Shown in pieces: positions 8,559-16,980 of a DNA stretch of 64,000 nucleotides. The stretch is from CBDBIG01 sp965205845 [NCBI: bacterium] (GTDB lineage: Bacteria; SAR324): the NCBI GenBank assembly GCA_965205845.1, contig CBDBIG010000004.1:62001-126000 (forward strand). The letters are read 5' to 3'. The stretch's first letter is position 1; every line of letters starts with the position of its first letter. The notes under the pieces are model-generated. The model did not search any database, had not been told where the DNA came from, and saw only the letters and a program-made list of their open reading frames with translations. The translations under genes and the position numbers were made by a program.

Positions 8559-9530
8559 ATGAAAAAAATTTTGGCCGTTTTAGAGTGCAAAGGGGAAGCG
8601 TTGCGCAAACCCTCCATAGAACTCTTAAGTGAACTCCAACGGCGTAAGGTAGAATTTGATGCCCTGCTTATTGGCGACAAGGTGACGGCCTTGGCAGAGC
8701 TGGGTGCTGGGGCAGGAGCAAAAACGGTGTTTGTGGCTGAGGCAACCCATTTAAAGCATTTTAATGCGCTTGTATACAGCCAAGCAGTGTTTGCAGCCTG
8801 TAAGCAAGCCAATGCAGATTGCCTTTGGTTTAGTGCATCAGAGAGCGGAAAGGCTCTTGGCCCAGCCAGTGCAGCCGCATTAAATGCGCCCTATATTGGG
8901 GATGCCGTGGCCCTTGAAGAAGATGAGAATGGGCGCATGGTTGTACTGAGGCCTGCTATGTCGACCAAGGTAAGGATGCGGATGGGTTTTAAGGGGGAAG
9001 GCCCCGATGTGATTGGAATTCGTGCAGGCACATTTCAAGCGCAAACTATTTCACCCAGTGCCGCCCATGTGGTCCAGTTACCCCCACCGCCAGCGGACCC
9101 ACGGGTGCAAGTAAAAGAAGTGAAGATACAAGAAACAGGTGAACTGGATTTGGGTGAAGCCTCGATCGTTGTTTCTGCGGGCCGCGGAGTGAAAGGCCCC
9201 GATGGCGTGGCCTTTGTCAAGCCATTGGCAGAAGTGTTAGGGGCTGCATATGGTGCCTCGCGTGCGGTTGTCGACTCGGGGTGGGCACCTTACGAGCGAC
9301 AAGTGGGGCAAACGGGTCGTGTCGTGTCTCCCGATTTTTACTTTGCCGTGGGTATTTCGGGGGCTATTCAGCACTTGGCGGGAATGAGCAGTTCAAAAAT
9401 TATTGTGGCGGTCAATAAAGACCCCGATGCGCCTATATTTTCCGTGGCAGATTATGGCCTTGTGGGCGATTTGTTTGAGATCGTTCCCGTCATGCTCGAT
9501 GAAATTAAAAAACGTAAGCAGGAGACCTAG
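8559..9530 (+). CDS. etfA: Electron transfer flavoprotein alpha subunit
   Basis: EtfA carries the redox-active FAD of the ETF heterodimer. The 323-residue protein has the N-terminal ETF domain and the C-terminal FAD-binding domain, recognisable by SAGRGVKGPDGVAFVKPLAE, GASRAVVDSGWAPYERQVGQ, TGRVVSPDFYFAVGISGAIQ, MSSSKIIVAVNKDPDAPIF and VADYGLVGDLFEIVP. All the usual FAD-contacting segments are intact. It ends 11 bases before the membrane oxidoreductase, so the two are surely co-transcribed. The ribosome-binding site (AAGG, about 8549-8552) is modest. Confidence 0.95.
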   Translation: MKKILAVLECKGEALRKPSIELLSELQRRKVEFDALLIGDKVTALAELGAGAGAKTVFVAEATHLKHFNALVYSQAVFAACKQANADCLWFSASESGKALGPASAAALNAPYIGDAVALEEDENGRMVVLRPAMSTKVRMRMGFKGEGPDVIGIRAGTFQAQTISPSAAHVVQLPPPPADPRVQVKEVKIQETGELDLGEASIVVSAGRGVKGPDGVAFVKPLAEVLGAAYGASRAVVDSGWAPYERQVGQTGRVVSPDFYFAVGISGAIQHLAGMSSSKIIVAVNKDPDAPIFSVADYGLVGDLFEIVPVMLDEIKKRKQET

Positions 9531-9541
9531 AAAAACTCTCT

Positions 9542-11608
9542 ATGAACCCACTCCTTATGACTTTTACCTTGGTGGTGGCGTTGCTGCCTTTATCTTACAC
9601 CTTAGGTAAGCGGTTTGCGCTTTTGTCGAGCCTTACACCGGAAAATCGCTTCGATCAACCCCTAAAGCGCCTTAAACTCCTTGGAAATATTGGTTTTTCG
9701 CAGAAAAAAATGGTGGGGCGCAAGCGCGAGCGCTCCGCTGGCATCATGCATTTTTTCATTTTTTGGGCAGCACTTATCATTGGTTTGCGCGAATTGGCTT
9801 TGCTGGGTGAAGGCTTTGTCTCAGGCTTTGCTGAACATCTGCCTTTGCTGGGGGCAGAATCATGGCTGGCTTACGCTTTTGTGCTCTCTTACAACACGGC
9901 AGAAGCCGTGATCGCGGCCATGCTCTTGTTTGCCTTGTATCGACGGCTCGTTCTGCGCCCCCAACGCTTGGATTTAAATGCCGAGGGCATTGTGGTCCTT
10001 TTGTGTATTTTGGGAATTGTCATGACCGACCTCATGTTTGATGCAGGCCGCTTTGCTCTGATTAAAGCAGGCCACACGTTACCGTATTTGCATAGCAGCG
10101 TATATGGCGTGGAGATGGATTGGGCACCTTTTGCGAGCTTGCTCGCCGGAGGAATTGCGCCTTTAGGAGAGACGGGTGCTGCCTTTGCCTACCATTTTGG
10201 TTTTTGGGGTCATATGGTGATAGCACTGGGGTTTATCAATTATTTGCCTTACACCAAGCAATTCCATGAACTAACCGCCCTGCCAAACGTGTATTTTGGA
10301 TCCCTTAATGGGCCGCATCAACCCATTGCGCTCCTCGACTTGGAAGATGAAAGCGCATGGGAAAAGGAAGCACTGGGGCTTAACCGGATTGAGCAACTTA
10401 CATGGAAGCAAGGGCTTGATTTATACACCTGCACCGAATGCGGACGCTGTTATGATATTTGCCCTACCTATGTAACGCATAAACCTTTAACGATGAAATG
10501 GATGAATGATGACTTGCGAGGCTATTTAACAGAAGAACAAGATACAATTCTTCGCTCGAAGAAAAGCAGTGATGCGAAGCGCTTGGTGGGTGATGTGATT
10601 AAGCACGATACTCTTTGGGCCTGCACCACGTGCCGCGCTTGTGAGGAGGTGTGCCCCGTTTCAATTGAGCATGTACCACGAATTATTGCAATGCGCCAAG
10701 GGCAGACTTTGATGGCAGAATCCCATCCTAAGCAGCTCAATCATGCTTTTCGCGGTTTAGAACAAAATGGCAACCCGTGGAATCGTGGCTACGACCAGCG
10801 TGATGCGTGGATGGAAGGTTTAGAGCAAAAGCCCCCGGTTTTGGCAAAAACTCCCAATGAAAAGATTGACGTGCTGATGTGGGTGGGTTGCATGGGTGCT
10901 TATGATAACCGTAACCAAAGCATTGCCCGCGCCACTGCCAAGCTGCTGCAAAAAGCCAAAGTTTCCTTTGCAGTATTAGGCTCTAACGAAAAATGTACGG
11001 GTGACTTGGCACGCCGCTCAGGCAATGAACTGCTTTACCAAATGCTGGCGCAAGAAAATGTGGAAACCTTAAATCACGTTAAGCCTAAGGAAATTGTAAC
11101 CAACTGCCCCCATTGCTTAAATAGCCTTAAAAACGAATATCCTCAATTGGAAGGACGCTACGTGGTTTACCACCACTCACAATACATTGCCAAGTTGGTC
11201 GATGAAGGGCGTTTGGAGATAGAGCCGAACTTGACGGGGGTGGCAACTTATCATGACCCTTGCTATTTAGGGCGCTATAATAACGAATACGATGCGCCGC
11301 GCAGCCTTTTACAAAAGGCCGCAAAAAAACCTCCGGTTGAGATGCGCCGCAGCCGAAGCGAAAGTTTTTGCTGCGGTGCTGGCGGAGCACGGATGTGGAT
11401 GGAAGAAAAAATTGGCTCAAGGGTGAACGAAGAACGCGTACGTCAGGCCAAAGAAACAAATGCCACCTCTATCATTACCGCGTGCCCGTTTTGTATGACG
11501 ATGATCTCCGATGGGGTCCGTGCAGCAGGCAGTGAGGATAGCATTCAAGTGAAGGATATTGCCGAGGTCGTTTTGGCTGCATCTGAAGGCATCAAAGGCC
11601 GTGCTTAG
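9542..11608 (+). CDS. Membrane Fe-S oxidoreductase, probable ETF:(mena)quinone oxidoreductase
   Basis: This 688-residue protein has an N-terminal membrane domain of about six helices resembling the heme-b NarI/DsrM fold, with histidines in the helices. Two 4Fe-4S motifs follow: CTECGRCYDICP near residue 297 and CTTCRACEEVCP near 360. The C-terminal half has CCG-type cysteine domains of the heterodisulfide reductase HdrD kind (VGCMGAYDNRN, NEKCTGDLARR, TNCPHCLNSL, YHDPCYLGRYN, SFCCGAGGARMW). This architecture next to etfBA matches the EMO class, membrane ETF:menaquinone oxidoreductases described in Geobacter. It would take electrons from EtfAB and reduce the quinone pool. Which quinone is used cannot be read from sequence. 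Confidence 0.88.
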   Translation: MNPLLMTFTLVVALLPLSYTLGKRFALLSSLTPENRFDQPLKRLKLLGNIGFSQKKMVGRKRERSAGIMHFFIFWAALIIGLRELALLGEGFVSGFAEHLPLLGAESWLAYAFVLSYNTAEAVIAAMLLFALYRRLVLRPQRLDLNAEGIVVLLCILGIVMTDLMFDAGRFALIKAGHTLPYLHSSVYGVEMDWAPFASLLAGGIAPLGETGAAFAYHFGFWGHMVIALGFINYLPYTKQFHELTALPNVYFGSLNGPHQPIALLDLEDESAWEKEALGLNRIEQLTWKQGLDLYTCTECGRCYDICPTYVTHKPLTMKWMNDDLRGYLTEEQDTILRSKKSSDAKRLVGDVIKHDTLWACTTCRACEEVCPVSIEHVPRIIAMRQGQTLMAESHPKQLNHAFRGLEQNGNPWNRGYDQRDAWMEGLEQKPPVLAKTPNEKIDVLMWVGCMGAYDNRNQSIARATAKLLQKAKVSFAVLGSNEKCTGDLARRSGNELLYQMLAQENVETLNHVKPKEIVTNCPHCLNSLKNEYPQLEGRYVVYHHSQYIAKLVDEGRLEIEPNLTGVATYHDPCYLGRYNNEYDAPRSLLQKAAKKPPVEMRRSRSESFCCGAGGARMWMEEKIGSRVNEERVRQAKETNATSIITACPFCMTMISDGVRAAGSEDSIQVKDIAEVVLAASEGIKGRA

Positions 11609-11978
11609 TCGTGCATGGCAGCCCCATGTGCAACAAGCTAGCATGAATGATTGAAGGAGAGACGTTCAGACTGTGCCCCACAGCATGCATACTGGGGCGT
11701 GCCCCCACTTTACAGGCTTTGGATCACATGCTTTCTACCACTTTTCCGTCTCGACTGCATATTTCTGCCTTGGCCAGCGCCAGTAGCCTTTAATAAGGCA
11801 AGGTGCACCCCTACCAAGGGTTGCACCACGAGCTTTTGGATTAGAATCCTCCGAAATCGGAGTACTTTAAAGTACTATCTGCAAGGTAAAGCGCGATGGC
11901 ATAAAGATGGAAGTCTAGCGAAACACGGGGCAACTCATGGCTAAGGTTTTGGGAACCCACTGAAAAAAATCTTGGTTT
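11609..11978. other. Intergenic region with a strong inverted repeat
   Basis: No gene is supported. Positions 11802-11827 form an 11-bp hairpin with one mismatch (arms GGTGCACCCCT and AGGGTTGCACC, loop ACCA). It may be an unusual terminator for the etf operon, although no long T-run follows, or a mobile-element footprint. At about 11724-11741 lies CACATGCTTTCTACCAC, a member of the dispersed intergenic motif described in the findings. Confidence 0.45.
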
Positions 11979-12161
11979 TTAAGAAATCTTCTCTTTGCTT
12001 TTTGCCTTCTCGCCATCTTTTTCTTTGTCTTTCATGCTGCTGCGAAAATTGGTAATCATTTTACCAACGCCATCTCCTATTTGTGGTAAACGCGAAGCGC
12101 CAAAAACAACCACAACGATAAGCAGGATAATGATAAGCTCTTGCATACCTAAACCAAACAT
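11979..12161 (-). CDS. tatA: Twin-arginine translocase subunit TatA/TatE
   Basis: TatA oligomers form the protein-conducting element of the Tat pathway, which exports folded proteins across the inner membrane. This 60-residue protein has the family layout: a short periplasmic N-terminus ([10 protein letters not shown]), one transmembrane helix (about residues 7-22), the hinge [15 protein letters not shown] in place of the common FGPKKLPELG, an amphipathic helix and a charged lysine/glutamate-rich tail. The length is at the short end of normal. No tatB or tatC gene is adjacent. Confidence 0.93.
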   Translation of the reverse strand: MFGLGMQELIIILLIVVVVFGASRLPQIGDGVGKMITNFRSSMKDKEKDGEKAKSKEKIS

Positions 12162-12568
12162 CGCTTTTTATACTCCATGAACAATGTAACGATTGGGGGA
12201 GGGGGGGGATTATAAGTGCACCCAGTTTTTAAAGGATAAAAGTGAGTTATACCACTGTTTGTGTCAATAATGTTTAAAAACTTGGCAGTTTATGCTAGGA
12301 GGGTGTCCAGCGTGTGATGCGTTGTGGGTGTACATCAAAAACCCCCTGGCTTATCTAACCAAGTGCGTTGTGGGTGTACATCAAAAACCCCCTGGCTTAT
12401 CTAACCAAGGCAGGTATCTCAAGGCCAACGGCAGATTTTTTATTTTGTCCCATGGTTTACTTTGAGCGCAAAGTGCTCAACAGATTTTCACGCTTAACCC
12501 ATGATGATGGGGCATCGTTTAAGAAATACATCCTAATCACAGATTTATTTTAAGGAATTCAAAAATTG
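12162..12568. other. Intergenic region between divergent genes
   Basis: It lies between tatA (minus) and the ThDP enzyme pair (plus). Apart from the 46-bp tandem repeat at 12318-12409, listed separately, and AAGGA at 12553-12557 serving the next gene, no feature is evident. Confidence 0.4.
12318..12409. repeat. Perfect 46-bp tandem duplication
   Basis: Two identical head-to-tail copies (12318-12363 and 12364-12409) of a unit beginning TGCGTTGTGGGTGTACATC and ending TTATCTAACCAAG. The lack of any difference points to a recent slippage or unequal-exchange event. It lies about 160 bases upstream of the ThDP enzyme genes, so it could affect their promoter region, but no promoter was recognised. 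Confidence 0.97.
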
Positions 12569-13072
12569 ATGCAATGGCCAAAAATAATGGTTGATATGCT
12601 TAAACGCTATCGAATTCAGTTCGTGAACTATGTGCCCGATGCCATGGGGGAGCGGCTGCTTGCCCTTATTCGCGAAGACAAGGACTTTGATTTGTTGCCC
12701 TTGGCGCGCGAAGAAGAAGGCGTTGGTACGGCAAGCGGTCAAACCCTGGCGGGAAAGCGTGCGGTCTTACTCATGCCCACCTCTGGTTTGGGAAATTCGA
12801 TCAATGCACTTGCCTCCTTGGCTATTCCCTACCGCCTGCCCATACCCATGATTATCGGTTTTAGGGGTGACTTGGGGGAGTTTAACCCCGCCCAAGTTCC
12901 CATGGGGCAGTCTGCCAAAGGCATTTTAGATACCATGCGCATTCCTTGGTTTGAACTGACCAACGAGGAAGAAGTAGCCGTAAAAACGGAAGGTTTTTTA
13001 CGCATTTGCTACACCACGGAAAGCCCTGCGGCGTTGTTTATCTCGACCCAATTGGCGGGTTGGAAAGAATAA
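12569..13072 (+). CDS. ThDP-dependent 2-oxoacid decarboxylase, alpha (ComD-like) subunit
   Basis: This 167-residue protein matches the N-terminal (pyrimidine-binding) half of the sulfopyruvate/phosphonopyruvate decarboxylase family. Recognisable pieces are VNYVPDAMGERLL, the conserved REEEGVGTASGQTLAGKRAV with the ThDP-activating glutamate, MPTSGLGNSINALASLAIPY and IPMIIGFRGDLGEFNPAQ. It needs the beta subunit encoded directly downstream. AAGGA at 12553-12557 serves an adjacent TTG (12566) or ATG (12569); the ATG is chosen. No ComA, ComB, ComC or PEP mutase genes are near, so the true substrate (sulfopyruvate, phosphonopyruvate or another 2-oxoacid) is open. Confidence 0.82.
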   Translation: MQWPKIMVDMLKRYRIQFVNYVPDAMGERLLALIREDKDFDLLPLAREEEGVGTASGQTLAGKRAVLLMPTSGLGNSINALASLAIPYRLPIPMIIGFRGDLGEFNPAQVPMGQSAKGILDTMRIPWFELTNEEEVAVKTEGFLRICYTTESPAALFISTQLAGWKE

Positions 13073-13123
13073 CAAAAGCGGTCACCAATTTGATTGAATC
13101 ATAGCAAGGACAGCAACAACACC

Positions 13124-13699
13124 ATGATTGAACGGGCAGAAGCAACGAAAGCAGTGGTTGTCAAATTAGAAAAAAACGCGCTGGCGTTGGGTTCTTTAGG
13201 CAACACCAAGTACGACCTCAAAGGCGCAGGAGACAGAGATCTTAATTTTTATATGTGGAATTCAATGGGCATGGCCTCCTCGATGGCATTGGGCATGGCA
13301 TTGGCCCAGCCAGAGCGTCGAATGGCCTTGTTTCAAGGAGACGGAGATTTGTTGATGAACCTAAACTCCCTGGCCACGATTGGCTGGCGTGCACCCAAAA
13401 ATATGCTCCATATTGTTTGGGACAACCGTCTCTATCAAATTACGGGTGGTCAACCTACGGCATCCTCAGACAAAACCAATTTTGCCCAAGTGGCACTAGG
13501 TTGCGGTTATGCCAAGGCAGAAACGGTGGAGACCTTGGACGCTTTTCAGGCCAGCCTTGATTGCGCATTGCGCGAAGATGGCCCGTGGATGCTTCATGCC
13601 ATTTGTACTGATGCACGCTCCCCCAAAACAAACCGCCCACCCATTAGCCCAACATGTATCAAGCATCGCTTCATGAATGCGCTTGAGGCAAGGCATTAG
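13124..13699 (+). CDS. ThDP-dependent 2-oxoacid decarboxylase, beta (ComE-like) subunit
   Basis: This is the partner of the preceding gene and carries the ThDP-diphosphate/Mg-binding half. The ThDP motif begins with GDGDLLMNLNSLATIG (about residues 72-87) and continues through HIVWDNRLYQITGGQPT. The 'MGMASSMALGMALAQPERR' stretch is typical of the family. The start is placed at ATG 13124 because AAGGA lies at about 13106-13110; an in-frame TTG at 13094 would add ten residues that look unlike the family. The length (191 residues) is normal for ComE-type subunits. It is 51 bases downstream of the alpha subunit and certainly in the same operon. Confidence 0.82.
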   Translation: MIERAEATKAVVVKLEKNALALGSLGNTKYDLKGAGDRDLNFYMWNSMGMASSMALGMALAQPERRMALFQGDGDLLMNLNSLATIGWRAPKNMLHIVWDNRLYQITGGQPTASSDKTNFAQVALGCGYAKAETVETLDAFQASLDCALREDGPWMLHAICTDARSPKTNRPPISPTCIKHRFMNALEARH

Positions 13700-14448
13700 G
13701 TGCGCCACTCAAAATAGCCTGTTCGAGTGTCCTCGTCCCCATGCTTTGCCACCACATGAAAACCGCAGATGTGCCCGTCCCCATGCTTTTACACCACTAA
13801 GGATAAGCGGGATATCGTGGGATTGTACGGGGGTTTCCGCCCTTTGCACCTGTGCTGCGGGTGCCTTATCAAACCCCGTTGTTTGAAGCACATGGTGGCA
13901 AAAAGTGTTTATGAGAATTGCTGCGAATTGAACCGCATGTGGCTCAGCGATGCGGCACCCAAAAAACAGCGAGAGCCGTGCCATTAGCCTGTCGCATCCG
14001 TTTGTTATAAGCGTTTGCACCCTGAACTTAAAGTGGATTTAAGTCCTTTGCGAACGAACGCTGCGGGCGCTGGTTTCTCAAGCCTCCAACTTTCTTATAC
14101 CTTAGGGAGAGGGGCACCCCTAAGCACTTTCTACCCACTCGACGGGCGCGTGTAGCATCAAAAGGCAAAAACCATCAAAGGCGACCGCCTTACGCACGCT
14201 TAAATGCACCAGGGGCCAACCCCAAAATCTTAAAACTGAGGCAATTTCGCCACCTCTTCCTCGTAGACCAAAGGGTCAAAAAAAATATCTGTTTCCCCAT
14301 CCTACCCTACCCAAAGCCCTATGGTCGGATACTAAGCATTCATTGCCATAAAGGGATTGAATTATTTTACGCAAAAAACATGCTATCTAAAATTAACGCC
14401 AAAGCAACCAGTGTAAAGCCATGTGAACGTTTACACCCGCAGCATCAT
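13700..14448. other. Long intergenic region with dispersed-motif copies
   Basis: About 750 bases between convergent genes hold no supported gene. It contains two direct copies of CGTCCCCATGCTTT followed by (G)CCACCAC or (T)ACACCAC at 13734-13755 and 13776-13797. It also has a dyad-containing element, GTGTAAAGCCATGTGAACG then TTTACACC, at 14411-14436. These are members of the dispersed intergenic motif described in the findings. Confidence 0.6.
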
Positions 14449-15297
14449 TTAGCGCATGCTGCGTTGCATAAAGCGCAGGCGTTCGAAAGCATGGACGTCT
14501 TGCTCATTTTTTAGAAGTGCGCCGTGCAAAGGGGGAAGTTCTTTGGAAAGATCAAGATTTTTGAGGACGGCCGCGGAGATGTTTTCGACCATCAAAAGCT
14601 TGATCCAGTCGATCAATTCGCTGGTGGAGGGTTTTTTCTTCAAGCCTTCTACATTGCGAAATTGATAAAATAATTCGAGGGCTTCTTTCATGAGGCCTTC
14701 ATGCAATTCAGGGTGATGCACGCGAATAATGTCTTGCATTATTTTGGGTTCTGGAAAGCGAATGTAATGAAAAAAACAGCGCCGCAAAAACGCGTCGGGC
14801 AGTTCTTTTTCGTTGTTGCTGGTAATAATCACCAAAGGACGCTGCTTGGCTTTAATGGTCTGGCGGGTTTCGTATACATGAAACTCCATGCGGTCTAGTT
14901 CAAGCAAGAGATCATTGGGAAACTCAATGTCAGCCTTGTCAATTTCGTCAATCAACAGCACGCACTTTTCATCGGCAGTAAAGGCTTTCCACAGTTTGCC
15001 AGGAATAATGTAGTTGCCCACATCGCGCACGCGCTCATCACCCAGTTGGCTATCGCGCAAGCGCGACACGGCATCATATTCGTAAATGCCTTGCTGTGCA
15101 GTCGTGGTAGATTTAATGTGCCAAGCAATCAGGTCAGAATTTAAACTTTTGGCGGCCTCATGAGCCAATTGGGTTTTGCCTGTGCCTGGTTCACCTTTTA
15201 CCAACAAGGGTTTTTCTAAAGCAATGGCCGCGTTAATGGCTACCTTTAAATCTTCGCTGGCAATATAGGTTTCGGTACTGTCAAATGGGTTTTGCAT
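14449..15297 (-). CDS. MoxR-type AAA+ ATPase
   Basis: A 282-residue AAA+ ATPase of the MoxR group, thought to act as a chaperone in assembly or activation of protein complexes. Walker A is GEPGTGKT (residues 35-42) and Walker B is LLIDEIDKA (114-122). ITSNNEKELPDAFLRRC holds the sensor and arginine-finger region. MoxR genes usually sit beside a VWA-domain gene; none is found here, so the partner must be encoded elsewhere or be lost. The gene is convergent with the ThDP enzyme genes and divergent from the ATPase operon. Confidence 0.88.
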   Translation of the reverse strand: MQNPFDSTETYIASEDLKVAINAAIALEKPLLVKGEPGTGKTQLAHEAAKSLNSDLIAWHIKSTTTAQQGIYEYDAVSRLRDSQLGDERVRDVGNYIIPGKLWKAFTADEKCVLLIDEIDKADIEFPNDLLLELDRMEFHVYETRQTIKAKQRPLVIITSNNEKELPDAFLRRCFFHYIRFPEPKIMQDIIRVHHPELHEGLMKEALELFYQFRNVEGLKKKPSTSELIDWIKLLMVENISAAVLKNLDLSKELPPLHGALLKNEQDVHAFERLRFMQRSMR

Positions 15298-15733
15298 GGT
15301 GGGTTTATGCTTGCTGTAAAAAGGGTATAAAAAGTGGATTTACCTGCGACAACGTGTGTGACAATGGGGGAACAAGCGAACACACCCTCTTATCCAACCA
15401 CGCCCCACCTCCTATCTTGTACTAGCAAAGGAAACTAAGGGGTAGGCAGGTGAATAAAAGCGGTGCCTTCAACAAATGGCCTATGCCACCGAGCACCAAT
15501 TAAACCAATATTTTGGTGTGATTGGCAAATGTAAGGTTTTAGAAAAGCCGTGACCTAACCTTATCATGGGCACAGCACTATGGGCACAGCTGCTTATTGG
15601 CTGTGTGGGAATGACGGCTTGGTTAAATTGGCGGGGAGGCAATTGACACACCCCAAAAAGTGGTGTTACGCTAGCGGGGACCGTGTGATTACCACCCTTT
15701 CAAAAACCAGGCATACATCTCCACACAACAGCC
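15298..15733. other. Divergent intergenic region upstream of the ATP synthase operon
   Basis: This 436-base region separates moxR (minus) from the first ATPase gene (plus) and should hold both promoters. No clear -35/-10 pair, operator or riboswitch could be picked out by eye, and no gene is supported. Confidence 0.35.
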
Positions 15734-16204
15734 ATGAACTTTCGCGAATCACCCTATATCGTTGATATTTTTGACTTTGACCTGCTTCACCTGCAACTCA
15801 ACACGCCGTTGTTTATTTTTGCCTTAGTGCTGCTGGTCATGTTTTTTTTACAAAAATGGCTGTTTGGGCCCGTGCTTGCCACCTTGGATGCACGCCGTGC
15901 CAAGACGGATGAGTGGCATAAACAAACTTGCGAACAGCAGCAACAAATGGCTCAAATTGTCAAAACCTGCGAGCAGCGCCTGACGCAAATCAGGAAGGAG
16001 AGCCTTGTTGCACGCCAAACGCAAACCAAGGAAATTGAGAAAGAGACCGAACAGATGCTACAAAAAGCGCGTCAACAAGCGCAAGCACAACTAGATCGGA
16101 CAGTGGCTGCCATGGGCGAAGAGGCAGAGCAAGCGAGGCAAAATCTTGCACACACAGTACAAACATTGGCGGAGCGGTTGCGTGCACGCTTGTTAGGTGC
16201 CTAG
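15734..16204 (+). CDS. atpX: ATP synthase F0 subunit b' (first b-type subunit)
   Basis: This is a peripheral-stalk subunit of the F-type ATP synthase: one N-terminal membrane helix (about residues 25-43, LFIFALVLLVMFFLQKWLF) followed by a long charged coiled coil rich in Gln, Arg and Glu up to residue 156. The 'LNTPLFIFALVLLVMFFLQKWLFGPVL' start is typical of b' subunits, which pair with b in a heterodimeric stalk in Deltaproteobacteria, Alphaproteobacteria and photosynthetic bacteria. The spacer to the next gene is unusually long (167 bases). No ribosome-binding site is evident. Confidence 0.85.
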   Translation: MNFRESPYIVDIFDFDLLHLQLNTPLFIFALVLLVMFFLQKWLFGPVLATLDARRAKTDEWHKQTCEQQQQMAQIVKTCEQRLTQIRKESLVARQTQTKEIEKETEQMLQKARQQAQAQLDRTVAAMGEEAEQARQNLAHTVQTLAERLRARLLGA

Positions 16205-16371
16205 AACGACCGTTTGGCAGTAAAAAACAAGAACCCATGATAAAACCTCGTGTTCGCTTGCACAGAGCGGCACGTTTAGATAGCCTGTCTTGAACCATTT
16301 CCTTGTCTGTATAAGAAGACAACTATGACGACGAGACCATAGAGCGAAAGAATCAGCGAAACCCTTGCTTC

Positions 16372-16977
16372 ATGTTGACAAAATTTTTGATGCCTGCTTT
16401 AACCAACACCACCCACCATGTGGTAAAAATAGCCCTGCTTAGCGTACTGAGCGGGGTTTTGTTTGCAACGCCTGTTTGGGCTGCTGCTGGTGGGGAGGGG
16501 AACCCGTGGCTTGACTTGCTGTGGAAGGCCATGAACACCAGTATTCTTATGGGAATTCTTTTTTTTGTAGCGCGCAAACCTCTGGGCAACGCCTTGGCAA
16601 ACGCCGCCAAAAAAGAAAAAGACACATGGGATGATGCGCAAAGATCAGCCCAGCAAGCAGATGCAGACCTTGCCGCACACAAAAAACGCCTCCATGAATT
16701 CGAGCAAGAAATTGAGCAAATACAAGCCGATATGCGCAAGCAATTGGACGTTGAGCGTAAGCGCATGCTGGATCAAGCGAAAGAAGGCATAAAACGCGTT
16801 GAAAAGGACATGGCGTTGCGCGCAGAACAAGAGGCTGTACGTTTGCGTCAACAAATCCGTCGCGAAATGGCAGAAAAAGCCCTCTCTCTTGCCGAGCAGA
16901 AAGTGCGCGAGGAACTTAATCAAGAAAAAGCACTGCAGGTAATGGAAAAAAGCATTGCCCAAATGGAGGCCCGCTAA
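16372..16977 (+). CDS. atpF: ATP synthase F0 subunit b
   Basis: The second peripheral-stalk subunit, 201 residues. A hydrophobic N-terminal segment (about residues 19-38) ending TPVWAAAGGEG looks like a signal peptide or extra helix. A second helix (WLDLLWKAMNTSILMGILFFVA, about 46-67) is followed by the long alpha-helical stalk. An extra N-terminal hydrophobic segment is a known feature of b subunits in Deltaproteobacteria. The stop is three bases before atpH, implying translational coupling. ATG 16372 is used; ATG 16390 is in frame. Confidence 0.88.
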   Translation: MLTKFLMPALTNTTHHVVKIALLSVLSGVLFATPVWAAAGGEGNPWLDLLWKAMNTSILMGILFFVARKPLGNALANAAKKEKDTWDDAQRSAQQADADLAAHKKRLHEFEQEIEQIQADMRKQLDVERKRMLDQAKEGIKRVEKDMALRAEQEAVRLRQQIRREMAEKALSLAEQKVREELNQEKALQVMEKSIAQMEAR

Positions 16978-16980
16978 GCT

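Noticed and set aside
11651-11944. 97-codon plus-strand frame after the etf operon
   Set aside because: It crosses the strong hairpin and a dispersed-motif copy, and its composition is not protein-like.
13709-14020. 103-codon minus-strand frame
   Set aside because: It translates the dispersed motif copies (KAWGR twice) and has no family resemblance.
14449-15297. Part of a MoxR-VWA operon
   Set aside because: No VWA or DUF58 gene is found on either side.
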